A DNA stretch of 64,000 nt from Eubacterium sp. (GCA_017477505.1 JAFUVQ010000060.1:186001-250000); one strand, 5' to 3'. Shown: positions 36,190-45,204, numbered from the stretch's first letter. Made by a program: numbers and translations. The notes: generated from the sequence alone by a model not told the origin.

Positions 36190-37410
36190 TTAGTCTCTGA
36201 ATCCCATAACACTTCTGATTCCGGCAAGTACATTACAAAATCTCTCTACTTCCTCTTCCGTGTTATAGAACATGATACTCGCACGGGTTGTGGACGGGAT
36301 TCCCAAATGCTGATGAAGCGGTTCTGCGCAGTGATGTCCGGCTCTGACCGCCACATTTCCGTCTGCGAATATAGCTGCCACATCGTGAGGATGTACATTA
36401 TCTATCTTAAATGTAATGATGCCGTGATGCTCCTCGGCAGTCTTTCCGCCGAGCACCGTTACATGCGGTATTTCCGCTATCTTCTTAAGTGCCAGTTCCG
36501 TGAGATATAATTCTCTTTCCGACATGGCGTCCATGCCTATCTCACCTATATATCTTACAGCTTCGGCAAGTGCTACTGCACCGCCTCCGTTCACGGTTCC
36601 CGCCTCAAATTTATGTGGTATCTCCGCATAAGTCACTTCATCCAGAGATACGTGCTCTATCATTTCTCCTCCTGTTAAAAACGGAGGCATCTTCTCGAGA
36701 TATTCTCTCTTTCCATACATAACTCCTATTCCCATAGGTGCCATCATCTTATGACCGGAAAACGCAAGAAAATCAACTCCCAGTTCTTTTACATCCACCT
36801 TGATATGGGGGACACTCTGAGAACCGTCGAGTACAAATACAGCCCCTACAGCATGAGCTGCATCGGCAAAGCTTTTTACATCTACTATACGTCCGAAGAT
36901 ATTTGACATATGAGTCATGGCAACTATCTTCGTCTTGGGACTGAGCAATGCTTTAAACTCATCCTGAGAAAACTCACCATCAATCCCGCAGGTGAGATAC
37001 TTAACAGTTGCGCCCTTTCTCTTTGCAGCATGCTGCCATGGAAGCATATTACTGTGATGCTCAACAACGGTGGTAATGATCTCATCTCCGGGTTCAAGAA
37101 GCAGTTCTCCCAGACAGAATGCAGCCAGGTTAAGGCTCTCGGATGCATTTCTCGTAAAGATTACCTCTGCATCTTCCTGTGCCCCTATAAAACCTGCAAC
37201 AACTCTTCTTGCTTCCTCATACTTCTCCGTCGCCTCAATCGAAAGATCATAGAGTCCCCTGAAGGGATTTGCATTGCTGAATCTGTAATAATCAGCCTCT
37301 GCCTCTATAACCCTTTCAGGTCTCTGAGACGTAGCCGAATTATCCAGATAAGCCAGCTTTGTATTTTCAAAAAATCTAAAATCCTTACGGATATTTGTTA
37401 CATCTAACAT
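36190..37410 (-). CDS. sufS: SufS cysteine desulfurase
   Basis: 406 residues from the ATG at 37410, seven bases after GGAGG. It is a pyridoxal-phosphate enzyme that takes sulfur from cysteine. Visible are 'YLDNSATSQRP' at the N-terminus, the PLP-contacting 'TVVEHHSNMLPW', the lysine in 'SGHKMMAPMGIG' and the catalytic cysteine in 'RAGHHCAEPLHQ'. This short-loop class II form pairs with SufU in Gram-positives. It follows sufD by 24 bases in a sufC-sufB-sufD-sufS operon. Confidence 0.95.
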   Translation of the reverse strand: MLDVTNIRKDFRFFENTKLAYLDNSATSQRPERVIEAEADYYRFSNANPFRGLYDLSIEATEKYEEARRVVAGFIGAQEDAEVIFTRNASESLNLAAFCLGELLLEPGDEIITTVVEHHSNMLPWQHAAKRKGATVKYLTCGIDGEFSQDEFKALLSPKTKIVAMTHMSNIFGRIVDVKSFADAAHAVGAVFVLDGSQSVPHIKVDVKELGVDFLAFSGHKMMAPMGIGVMYGKREYLEKMPPFLTGGEMIEHVSLDEVTYAEIPHKFEAGTVNGGGAVALAEAVRYIGEIGMDAMSERELYLTELALKKIAEIPHVTVLGGKTAEEHHGIITFKIDNVHPHDVAAIFADGNVAVRAGHHCAEPLHQHLGIPSTTRASIMFYNTEEEVERFCNVLAGIRSVMGFRD

Positions 37411-37434
37411 TATTATTCCTCCGGGCATTCTTCG

Positions 37435-38583
37435 CTATTCGGACATAAACCTAGTAGGTATTTTTGCCGCCGCAGCGCTGACGCCGCTTCTAGCCATCAT
37501 TTCATAAGCTGTGTCTTCGGGTATTCCACGGGACATCATATAGTAAAGTATGTCCTCGGACATCTGTCCTATGGATGCACCATGCTCACCTTCAACATCC
37601 TCCTCGGCACAGAGAATTACAGGAATGCTCTTATTTACGACATCATCACTGAGAAGCAGAACCTCTTCATTTTCCGAACCCTTCGCTCCCGCACATCCTC
37701 TGATAAAATCAATGGTTCCTCTGTAGGTCTTCTTTGCCTCGTCCCTTAATGCTCCCTTGGCATACATATTGCACTCGGTATCCTTACCATGATGTCTTAC
37801 CACATAATTCATATCCAGCTCATCCTGGCCGGTTACAAGATAACCTGTTGCAGCCTTCATATGTGCCCTGTCACCCGTAAGGTCCGCAGCGCATCCTATA
37901 TTTATATTCTTTCCCGATACCAGCACATGAACCACTCTGAAGGATGCATCCTCCGCAAAATCTCCCGATATGTCATTATAGAAATCCACATCATCGGAAA
38001 GCCTGTGAATCTGATAGAGATGCACCTTGGCGCCCTTTTCGGCTATTATTCTGGTTTCAACGATTCCGGTTTTACGTATTGCTTTTTCTGCGTCATTCGC
38101 ATCACCCTGACTTTCTCCGTCTTTGGAAGATTTTACCTGATTACTGCCGCGGAACTCCATAAAGCAGGAAATACGTGCTCCTTCCTTAGCGTAAAGCCTA
38201 ACTCTGTTAATACTCTGAACCGCATCACCGCTGTAATCAAAGCCAATCGAAACATCCTCTGCCGAATCCGTTTCAAAATAAACCGGAGCAACATTTTCAC
38301 CGTTTACCATTCCGATGAAATCTTTCCCCATAGCAGAAAGAATGCTTTCAAATCTTTCATTTATGGCAGCAGCATTTTCTTTTTTGGAAAATGTATCGCT
38401 GTCTATGGCATTTCCCGAAAGTATCCTGCAGGAACCCTCGGAAGAATCAGGTCTCACAAGTACTCTTTTATCATTTATCCTGAGTGAATGCCATGTGATA
38501 CCCGGAAGCCGGTTGATATTTGTTTCAACGCTCTTTCCGTTTACCGCATCCACTATGTTATTATTATTTACACTATTATTCAT
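37435..38583 (-). CDS. sufD: SufD Fe-S cluster assembly protein
   Basis: 382 residues from the ATG at 38583, after AGGTG. It forms the SufBC2D scaffold complex. The C-terminal beta-helix shows 'GYLVTGQDELDMNYVVRHHGKDTECNM' and the closing block 'EHGASIGQMSEDILYYMMSRGIPEDTAYEMM', shared with SufB. The N-terminal 60 residues are Asn-rich and poorly conserved. It lies between sufB and sufS. Confidence 0.92.
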   Translation of the reverse strand: MNNSVNNNNIVDAVNGKSVETNINRLPGITWHSLRINDKRVLVRPDSSEGSCRILSGNAIDSDTFSKKENAAAINERFESILSAMGKDFIGMVNGENVAPVYFETDSAEDVSIGFDYSGDAVQSINRVRLYAKEGARISCFMEFRGSNQVKSSKDGESQGDANDAEKAIRKTGIVETRIIAEKGAKVHLYQIHRLSDDVDFYNDISGDFAEDASFRVVHVLVSGKNINIGCAADLTGDRAHMKAATGYLVTGQDELDMNYVVRHHGKDTECNMYAKGALRDEAKKTYRGTIDFIRGCAGAKGSENEEVLLLSDDVVNKSIPVILCAEEDVEGEHGASIGQMSEDILYYMMSRGIPEDTAYEMMARSGVSAAAAKIPTRFMSE

Positions 38584-38660
38584 TTTCACACCTATCCATA
38601 CAGACATTCACCAAAGGCAATCGTCTGTCTTATCAAGTAATCCTGCATCAGTCACTTCTT

Positions 38661-40064
38661 TTATCCTATGCTGCCCTTCATCTCAAGTCTGATGAGATTG
38701 TTCATCTCAACCGCATACTCAAGCGGAAGCTCCTTCGACACATTATCCGCAAATCCGCTGACTATCATGGTTCTGGCATCTTCCTCCGAAATACCTCTGG
38801 ACATAAGATAGAATACCGCCTCGTCACTGATCTGTCCTATCTTCGCTTCATGTCCTACATCCGCATGGCGGGTTCTTATATCCATAGCCGGTATCGTATC
38901 CGATCTTGAGATATCATCCAGCATAAGTGACGCACAGTCTACGGAAACCTTGGCCCCGTGAGCATTCTTTCCAACGAAGACACTGCTTCTGAAAGTACTT
39001 TTTCCGCCACTCTTCGAAATCGACTTTGCACTTACTACAGAGCTCGTATTCTTTCCCGTTACTGACAGCTTCATGCCTGTATCCAGTTCCTGTCCCTCGC
39101 CCGCGAAAGTGATTCCGGTATATTCCATCTTGGAATTATCACCCTTCAGTATAGTCATTGGATAGAGATAAGATGTATGAGAGCCAAATGAGCCGCTGAC
39201 CCACTCCATCTTTCCGCCTTCCTCGACTATGGCACGCTTTGAATTGAGGTTGTACATATTCTTGGACCAGTTCTCTATGGTAGAATATCTTAGCCTTGCA
39301 TTTTTTCCAACATACAGCTCAACCGCACCTGCGTGGAGGTTCGCGATATTATACTTCGGAGCCGAGCATCCCTCTATGAAATGAAGGTCGGCGCCCTCAT
39401 CGACTATTATAAGCGTATGCTCGAACTGACCCGCTCCCGGTGCATTTAATCTGAAATATGACTGAAGCGGTATCTCAACAGTAACACCCTTCGGTACGTA
39501 AACAAATGAACCACCTGACCAAACCGCGCCGTGCAGTGCCATAAACTTATGATCCTTTGCAGTAAGGAGCTTCATGAAATGCTCCTTTATCATATCCTGA
39601 TAAGGTCCGTGAAGCGCCGACTCAAGATCCGAATATACGACACCCTGGGCAGCCACTTCATCTTTTATATTATGATAAACCAGTTCGGAATCATACTGAG
39701 CTCCTACACCTGCCAGAGATTCTCTCTCAGCCGCAGGGATACCGAGTCTTTCAAAGGTTTCCTTTATTTCCGCAGGAACCTCATCCCAGTCAGCTGTCAT
39801 CTTACCCTTTGGTCTGACATATGTTACGATATTGTCCATGTCAAGTCCGTCTATGGAAGGCCCCCAGTCCGGCACCGCTAAACTGTTATAAATCTTAAGA
39901 GCTTCAAGTCTGAAATCTCTCATCCAGTCAGGGTCGCCCTTCTCATCCGAAATCTGTTTTACTATTGCTTCTGTAAGACCTTCTTCTACTTTATAATCAT
40001 CCGTCCCTTCAAACCTGAAATCGTAGAGACTTCTGTTCACGTCTTCGACGTATGTCTTTTCCAT
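38661..40064 (-). CDS. sufB: SufB Fe-S cluster scaffold protein
   Basis: 467 residues from the ATG at 40064 (AGGG upstream). It is the main scaffold on which the iron-sulfur cluster is built. Very high family similarity is evident: 'GDPDWMRDFRLEALKIY', 'YVPKGVTVEIPLQSYFRLN', 'YSTIENWSKNMYNLNSKRA', and the C-terminal 'HEAKIGQISDEAVFYLMSRGIS'. It is the second gene of the suf operon, between sufC and sufD. Confidence 0.96.
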   Translation of the reverse strand: MEKTYVEDVNRSLYDFRFEGTDDYKVEEGLTEAIVKQISDEKGDPDWMRDFRLEALKIYNSLAVPDWGPSIDGLDMDNIVTYVRPKGKMTADWDEVPAEIKETFERLGIPAAERESLAGVGAQYDSELVYHNIKDEVAAQGVVYSDLESALHGPYQDMIKEHFMKLLTAKDHKFMALHGAVWSGGSFVYVPKGVTVEIPLQSYFRLNAPGAGQFEHTLIIVDEGADLHFIEGCSAPKYNIANLHAGAVELYVGKNARLRYSTIENWSKNMYNLNSKRAIVEEGGKMEWVSGSFGSHTSYLYPMTILKGDNSKMEYTGITFAGEGQELDTGMKLSVTGKNTSSVVSAKSISKSGGKSTFRSSVFVGKNAHGAKVSVDCASLMLDDISRSDTIPAMDIRTRHADVGHEAKIGQISDEAVFYLMSRGISEEDARTMIVSGFADNVSKELPLEYAVEMNNLIRLEMKGSIG

Positions 40065-40155
40065 CTGAATTTCCCTTCTACAATCCGACAAATATCCATT
40101 GAATGGCTATTTAGTCATCCTATACTTATATTCCGTTTCTAATATTCCGGAATTT

Positions 40156-40893
40156 CTAGATATATTTCTCAAAACCGTTCTCATTTATCTCACTGATAAG
40201 ATTCTTATCACCGGTCTTAACTATCTTTCCGTCAACAAGTATATGAGTGTAATCCACATCAAGTGAATCAAGTATCTTGGTATTATGGGTAATGATAACA
40301 AGAGAACCGTCCGTATTTCCTCTGAACTCGGAAACACCTTTACTTACGACTCTTACCGCATCAACATCAAGTCCCGAATCGGTCTCATCCAGAATTGCAA
40401 GCTTGGGTTTCAGCATAAGAAGCTGCAGTATCTCAGCCTTCTTCTTCTCACCGCCTGAAAATCCTACATTAAGGTCTCTGTCGGCATAATCGGAATCCAT
40501 TTCAAGAACCGAAAGAACCTTCTCGAGTTCCTTTCTGAATTCCCATATCCTTATCTTCTTCTCACGTCTCTGGTCCATGGCACTTCTGATAAAGTTTGCA
40601 AGTGTTATACCCGGCACCTCTATCGGATTCTGAAATGTAAGGAAAAGTCCCTTCTTAGACCTTTCTGCCGGATTCATCTCTATAAGCTCCTCTCCTTCAA
40701 AAAGGATGGAACCGCTCTGAATCTCATATCTCGGGTCACCCATGATACTATGACCGAGTGTTGATTTTCCGGCACCGTTAGGTCCCATGATTACATGTGT
40801 CTCACCCTTTCCCACCGAAATGGAAAGTCCCTTAAGGATTTCTTTATCTGCTATATTTACATTTAAGTCTTTTACTTCAAGAAGATTACTCAT
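40156..40893 (-). CDS. sufC: SufC Fe-S assembly ATPase
   Basis: 245 residues. It is the ABC-type ATPase of the SufBCD complex. Motifs: Walker A GPNGAGKST, Q-loop 'FLTFQNPIEVPG' (typical of SufC), signature 'FSGGEKKKAE', Walker B 'LAILDETDSGLD' and switch 'IITHNTKIL'. It is the first gene of the operon and is preceded by a clear promoter and an AAAGGA ribosome site. Confidence 0.96.
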   Translation of the reverse strand: MSNLLEVKDLNVNIADKEILKGLSISVGKGETHVIMGPNGAGKSTLGHSIMGDPRYEIQSGSILFEGEELIEMNPAERSKKGLFLTFQNPIEVPGITLANFIRSAMDQRREKKIRIWEFRKELEKVLSVLEMDSDYADRDLNVGFSGGEKKKAEILQLLMLKPKLAILDETDSGLDVDAVRVVSKGVSEFRGNTDGSLVIITHNTKILDSLDVDYTHILVDGKIVKTGDKNLISEINENGFEKYI

Positions 40894-40927
40894 AATGCTT
40901 TTCCTTTCTTTTTTTTCAGCTTACTGT

Positions 40928-40956
40928 AGTATAAGTCATAACCCAACCTAAGTAAA
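40928..40956 (-). promoter_or_regulatory. Sigma-A promoter of the suf operon
   Basis: On the minus strand TTTACT (40956-40951), a 17-base spacer and TATACT (40933-40928), about 35 bases before the sufC ATG. Confidence 0.7.
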
Positions 40957-40958
40957 GA

Positions 40959-40984
40959 AAGAAGGCGGGAATTCCCGCCTTCTT
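40959..40984 (-). terminator. Palindromic terminator after the AAA gene
   Basis: A perfect 26-base palindrome centred on GAATTC, with a stem of 12 pairs and T-rich sequence after it on the minus strand. Confidence 0.8.
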
Positions 40985-41030
40985 AATGATTAATATTTCT
41001 CAATATACTTCTGCTTTGTTCAGATTCCGA

Positions 41031-42716
41031 TCATAATGTGCTGAATGTATATGGTATTTCCGCCCCCTCAAATACAGCATCAAGTCTGTCATCGCCGGTA
41101 AGTACTATCACCTGATCAAGTCCAAGTTTACTGATACACTGTGCAAATGCGATCATATCACGAAGTGACATGCCTGATATGGCATCATCAAGTATAAGCG
41201 GTACATTTTCAGGTGCGAGATTTGCTGCTACTGAAAGCCTTATGGCCAGATAGAGCTTCCTGAGCTCATCATCCGACAGCTGACTGATACGGAGTGTGCT
41301 TCCGCTTACTGATATGAAGAGATGTCCTTCATTACTGAGTGTAAGTTTTCCGTACTCATCTCCGAGAAGCTGTTTTATGAAGAATTCCGACTGACCGAAA
41401 ATGGCGCCGTAGTTCCTCTTTCGCATATCATTTGAAATACTTCTTATTCTTGAAATAGCAAGATTGATGGCTGCAAGTTCAACCTCAAGCATGCTCTTCT
41501 TCTTAAATACATCATTGAACTGTGCCTTAAGATGAGTCCTTTCAGACTTTCTCTGAAGCAGTGCCTTTTCCTCTTCCCTGAGAGCTTCCTTCTTCTCCTG
41601 AAAATCCTTGGCAAAGGTCATATCGAATTCAATCTCTTCACGCTGTTCCGATTCTTCCTTCAGTTCTTCGAGAACCTTCTTGAAATCATCCTCGTCCGGC
41701 GTTTCCGAATCATCCTCATCCGTAAAGAATCCTTTCAGACGAAGGTCATCAATTATTGTAAGTACAACGAATATTGCAGTGAAAAGTATGAATACTCTTC
41801 TGACTATCTCTTCAAAAGGAAGCAGCCTTACCACGATAGCAATAAGTACGATGACTGCGATTCCCGTCAAAAGTATAAACGGAAGTCTTTCTGTCAGCTT
41901 CTTAGGTCTGTCTTCCTCAGCAAGAGATTTCTGCTCTGCCTCGGTAAGCTTATTTATCTTCTCATCAACAGTCTCGTCCTGTTCGTAGGTAACGGTACCG
42001 TCTTCATTTTCTACAAGTTTTCTTGCGACTCTCTTACGCTTTGCAGCCTCCATCAGGAATTCATCATTGAGAGCCTTCATCTGGGTTTTGATCCTTTCAA
42101 GTCCCGGATCAACATCATCATATTCTTCGATTTCTTCAGTCAGCTCGTCAAGCCTTCTTATAAGAGGCTTTGTGCTGTTTCGCTGTTTCTCGGACTCCAG
42201 GTATGCGATGGCATCTGCGCGGCTTATATCTGCAGCACCCGTATCCATTACATTTGTAACATATTTCTCGATATCAGCAGCGATATTATCGCCCTTTGGC
42301 GAATCTATACACATTGAACCGGCATAGCTCTTTCTGTCAGCTTCGAGAAGCGTACCTGTCAGAGTATCCTTATTCTTAAGTCTAACTTCACGGCCTGTAT
42401 TTACATTCAGAACTGAAGTCTGCTTATCAGCAGCAAGGAAATCCTTCTCTATAAGATAGACCTCATTTCCATCCTGAATATACGCACTGCCTTTATATGT
42501 GCTTCCTGTCCTGGGACGTCTTAATGTAAATGAATCTTCAGCCACACCTATACCTGATTTCCTGGTGATGCCGAACATCATGCCGAGCACAAAATCCTTA
42601 AAAGTAGTCTTTCCGGATTCATCGGGTCCGTATATGATATTTATTCCCTTTGAAAGACTTATGCTCTTCTTATTGAATTTTCCAAAACTCTGAAGCAATG
42701 CCTTGGTTATATACAT
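41031..42716 (-). CDS. SbcC/YhaN-like AAA protein with membrane helices
   Basis: 561 residues from the ATG at 42716 after AGGAG; the longer reading to 42785 runs into a palindromic repeat. The N-terminal SMC-type ATPase half has Walker A GPDESGKTT (30-38). A coiled-coil (about 190-275) is interrupted by two membrane helices (about 283-330). A second coiled-coil leads to the C-terminal half with Walker B 'LILDDAISGMS'. The ABC signature is altered: LSDDELRKLYLAIRL in place of LSxG. YhaN of Bacillus is much longer, so the arms are short here. It partners the SbcD-like gene upstream and may act in DNA handling at the membrane. Confidence 0.8.
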   Translation of the reverse strand: MYITKALLQSFGKFNKKSISLSKGINIIYGPDESGKTTFKDFVLGMMFGITRKSGIGVAEDSFTLRRPRTGSTYKGSAYIQDGNEVYLIEKDFLAADKQTSVLNVNTGREVRLKNKDTLTGTLLEADRKSYAGSMCIDSPKGDNIAADIEKYVTNVMDTGAADISRADAIAYLESEKQRNSTKPLIRRLDELTEEIEEYDDVDPGLERIKTQMKALNDEFLMEAAKRKRVARKLVENEDGTVTYEQDETVDEKINKLTEAEQKSLAEEDRPKKLTERLPFILLTGIAVIVLIAIVVRLLPFEEIVRRVFILFTAIFVVLTIIDDLRLKGFFTDEDDSETPDEDDFKKVLEELKEESEQREEIEFDMTFAKDFQEKKEALREEEKALLQRKSERTHLKAQFNDVFKKKSMLEVELAAINLAISRIRSISNDMRKRNYGAIFGQSEFFIKQLLGDEYGKLTLSNEGHLFISVSGSTLRISQLSDDELRKLYLAIRLSVAANLAPENVPLILDDAISGMSLRDMIAFAQCISKLGLDQVIVLTGDDRLDAVFEGAEIPYTFSTL

Positions 42717-42740
42717 TATCTGTTGTCTCCTGACTGTATG

Positions 42741-42815
42741 CGGGACACCGTGGCCTGTGCCAATTGTCCCATTATTTTGGGCCATCCGGGGACAGTCCCC
42801 AATGTCCCATTATTT
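42741..42815. repeat. REP-like element with GGGACA/TGTCCC palindromes
   Basis: GGGACA (42742-42747) faces TGTCCC (42765-42770). GGGGACAGTCCCC (42788-42800) is a palindrome. 'TGTCCCATTATTT' occurs twice (around 42765-42777 and 42803-42815). The second copy supplies the stop codon of the SbcD-like gene. Confidence 0.65.
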
Positions 42816-43859
42816 GAACAGGGCTTCTATGCCGTAGCGAACGGCTTTGGATCTTACTTCTTCATCCTGTTCATAGCTTTCGTTTATATTATCTATGAAT
42901 CTTCCGATAAGATTATGCTGATTATCCCTGTATATCATGTTCTCATCATGACGGCTGAGGGTCTTGTCTACGATAGCATAAATATTAAAACGATTCTTTA
43001 TCTGCTTGAAGTTGAGATGCATATCTCTGGAAATGATACCTTTTAGGAAAATGGTATAAATATTATCATATCCGAGCTTTCTCATTCTTTTGAAGAGTCC
43101 CTCGATGATCTCCTGATCACTGAATTCTGAACTGATATCCACGGTCATATTGATGTATTGTCTCTTGGCTATCGGCTTCCACTTGATCTTTGTAACGCCG
43201 TCTTCAATCTCACCTATGATATAGCCTCTGCGGCCGGTATCAAGATGTGACAGTGGTTCCGGAGAACCGGGATAAGCCATTCTGTTTTTTAATATATGTA
43301 CAGGCTTTGAGCTTCCTCCAAGGGCGATATAGTCAAATCCTTTTCTTGCAACTATCTCGCTCTTAAATGGCATATGATCTTCTGTTCCGCCACAGGCAAG
43401 CAGGATATTTATGGCACCCTCTCTTCCCGGTGATATATCCTCCAGAAGGTTATCATTATACTCAGGTCTTCCGTAGCTGTATCCGGTAACGCAGGTATTA
43501 ATACCCTTAAGATATGCATTTGTTGTCCTCTCTCTCGGGAGAATTACGGTCTTTGATTTGAATTTATAGGTTTCCTGCGGTGAACCCGCTTCTATATAAT
43601 CCTTATCACCTGCAACAACGACTATCCTCGTGGAGGTAAGCACCGAAAGCATGTCATCCAGTTTTTCAAGGTCCTCCACCGTCGGCGGAGCCGCGAAAAG
43701 ATTTCCTGAGATGAGCAGCAGTCTTACATCCTCCTCAAGACATACCTGTATAATACTTTTAAATGTTTCTTCGATCTCTTCTGTTCTCTTGGCGCCCCAT
43801 TCCTTATCGGCATCAGGTGCAGCCCCCAGACAGACATCCGAAATATGTACGAATTTCAT
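42810..43859 (-). CDS. SbcD/YhaO-like phosphoesterase-fold protein lacking metal ligands
   Basis: 349 residues, the length of the Mre11/SbcD/YhaO core. The fold landmarks are present but the two-metal site is not. HISDxH has become HISDVC (Cys10), GD is GN (Asn53), GNHD is GDKD (85-87), the HG motif is ACGG (Cys156), and GHxH is GGSS (182-184). Only Asp8 of the usual ligand set remains. It is therefore probably a non-catalytic member of the family. It ends where the AAA-protein gene leader begins on the same strand, so the pair looks like an SbcCD-type complex turned to another use. Confidence 0.8.
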   Translation of the reverse strand: MKFVHISDVCLGAAPDADKEWGAKRTEEIEETFKSIIQVCLEEDVRLLLISGNLFAAPPTVEDLEKLDDMLSVLTSTRIVVVAGDKDYIEAGSPQETYKFKSKTVILPRERTTNAYLKGINTCVTGYSYGRPEYNDNLLEDISPGREGAINILLACGGTEDHMPFKSEIVARKGFDYIALGGSSKPVHILKNRMAYPGSPEPLSHLDTGRRGYIIGEIEDGVTKIKWKPIAKRQYINMTVDISSEFSDQEIIEGLFKRMRKLGYDNIYTIFLKGIISRDMHLNFKQIKNRFNIYAIVDKTLSRHDENMIYRDNQHNLIGRFIDNINESYEQDEEVRSKAVRYGIEALFK

Positions 43860-44235
43860 CCGTTATTCCTCTAAATATTAGTATCAAGCATGTTGCTTGC
43901 AACATGCGCTGCGCCGAGCACGAGATGCGAAGCATCCTTCATATCGTGCGAGTGCGCATCCCCCGGAGGGTATAACAGAAAACGCAGTTTTCTGTTATAT
44001 AAAGTAAGTCACTTGCGACATGCGCCGCGCCGAGCGTGAGTCATGCACCAACCCCGCTTCGCGGTGTTGTTTCTGCTTCGCAGAAATTCGTACTTCGTAC
44101 GAGTGTCCTCACTACGTTCGGAGCATGGATTTGCCAATGCAAATCCGTGCCTTACACACAGAGCCATTATAGTAGTTTTATGTAAAATACGCAACCCAAA
44201 CCGCGGCAAATCACGAAATCTTCATGTAACGGAAG
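43860..44235. repeat. Intergenic hairpin array without genes
   Basis: About 375 bases hold at least six perfect or near-perfect hairpins and no believable gene. They are GCATGTTGC-TT-GCAACATGC (43888-43907), GATGC-GAA-GCATC (43924-43936), AACAGAAAAC-GCA-GTTTTCTGTT (43974-43996), TTTCTGC-TTC-GCAGAAA (about 44070-44086), TCGTAC-TTC-GTACGA (about 44088-44102), and a 12-pair stem around GGATTTGC-CAAT-GCAAATCC (44126-44145). A 30-base unit occurs twice (43895-43924 and 44011-44040) with 25 identical bases. A 66-codon ORF on the minus strand is an accident of these stems. Confidence 0.85.
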
Positions 44236-44448
44236 TTACTGTTCTTCCACGGTTGCTGCTTCATTTTCGATACCATTGGTATTTTGGTTCATCATCTCCA
44301 CAACATCCTTTGCCTTCTCTTCCTGATCAATACCTATATCATAAATAGTCTGCTCTCTTGTAGTAGGTTCTTCCTTGCTGCCGCAGGCCGTAAGCCCTGC
44401 AGCTGCCGCAAATGCTGCAACTGTAAGTATGATTATCTTTTTCTTCAT
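44236..44448 (-). CDS. Small putative lipoprotein
   Basis: 70 residues. A classic signal peptide with lysines, an Ala-rich hydrophobic core and lipobox LTAC (Cys22) gives a mature part of only 49 residues, acidic and without a recognised domain. AAGGTGG lies before the ATG. It is the last of several leftward genes after dnaE, and may be co-transcribed with tcdA 63 bases upstream. Confidence 0.78.
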   Translation of the reverse strand: MKKKIIILTVAAFAAAAGLTACGSKEEPTTREQTIYDIGIDQEEKAKDVVEMMNQNTNGIENEAATVEEQ

Positions 44449-44511
44449 TTTGTTACCACCTTTCAGATTACTGATTCTTACGTTTGTTGATTATTTTCAT
44501 TCAAGTCCCGC

Positions 44512-45204
44512 TCACGGGAGATCTGCCTCCCGCAGAGATAAATCCTTCACTACCTCACCTGCCATTATGAGTCCCGCGACAGGAGGTACAAATGGTACAG
44601 AAGCCGTTGGCACTGACTTTATGGGTTCTTCGTCAGAATACACAACCTTTAACTTTGAAATTCCTCTTTTCTTAAGCTCCCTCCTCATGACTTTGGCAAG
44701 AGGACAAACCGATGTACTGTAAATATCCGCAACTCTGAATCTCGATGGATCCAGTTTATTTCCGGCTCCCATCGCGGAAATGATGGGCACCTTTTCTTTA
44801 TATGCATTTTCAATCAATGTAAGCTTCGCCGTTACATTGTCGATGGCATCAACCACATAATCATAATCACCGAGGTGTATCTCATCCGCGGTTTCCGGCA
44901 GGTAGAACAGCTGAAATGCATTTACCAGGCATCCGGGATTAATGCTCTCTATCCTTTCCTTCATAACCTCGACTTTTACTTTCCCGACAGTATCATTTGT
45001 AGCGATGATCTGCCGGTTTATATTGGTCACGTCAACCGTATCCTTATCGATAATATCTATCGCTCCGATGCCGCTCCTTGCCAGAGCTTCAACCACATAG
45101 CCGCCTACTCCGCCAACGCCGAATACCGCCACATGTGCTCTGTTCAGTTTTTCTATAGCTTCTTCTCCCAGAACCATGGCGGTCCTGTCGTACCAGTTCG
45201 ACAC
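44512..45204 (-). CDS. tcdA: tRNA threonylcarbamoyladenosine dehydratase (ThiF/E1-like)
   Basis: 230 residues from a GTG start with GAGG upstream. It is an ATP-dependent E1-like enzyme that cyclises the t6A modification at position 37 of tRNAs to ct6A. Visible are the nucleotide-binding loop 'FGVGGVGGYVVEALARSG', 'DVTNINRQI' and 'YDYVVDAIDNVTAK', with a single 'SVCPLAKVMRRELKKRGI' block typical of TcdA/CsdL. The catalytic cysteine is probably within 'TSVCPL' or nearby. It follows the rRNA methyltransferase gene. Confidence 0.9.
   Translation of the reverse strand: MSNWYDRTAMVLGEEAIEKLNRAHVAVFGVGGVGGYVVEALARSGIGAIDIIDKDTVDVTNINRQIIATNDTVGKVKVEVMKERIESINPGCLVNAFQLFYLPETADEIHLGDYDYVVDAIDNVTAKLTLIENAYKEKVPIISAMGAGNKLDPSRFRVADIYSTSVCPLAKVMRRELKKRGISKLKVVYSDEEPIKSVPTASVPFVPPVAGLIMAGEVVKDLSLREADLP

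Noticed and set aside
42717-42785. Longer N-terminus of the AAA protein
   Set aside because: The added residues come from the palindromic repeat; a good ribosome site supports the start at 42716.
44009-44209. 66-codon minus-strand ORF in the hairpin array
   Set aside because: Its codons are the hairpin arms themselves; no ribosome site and no protein-like composition.
43860-44235. CRISPR array
   Set aside because: Units are different hairpins without regular repeat-spacer spacing, and no cas gene is present.
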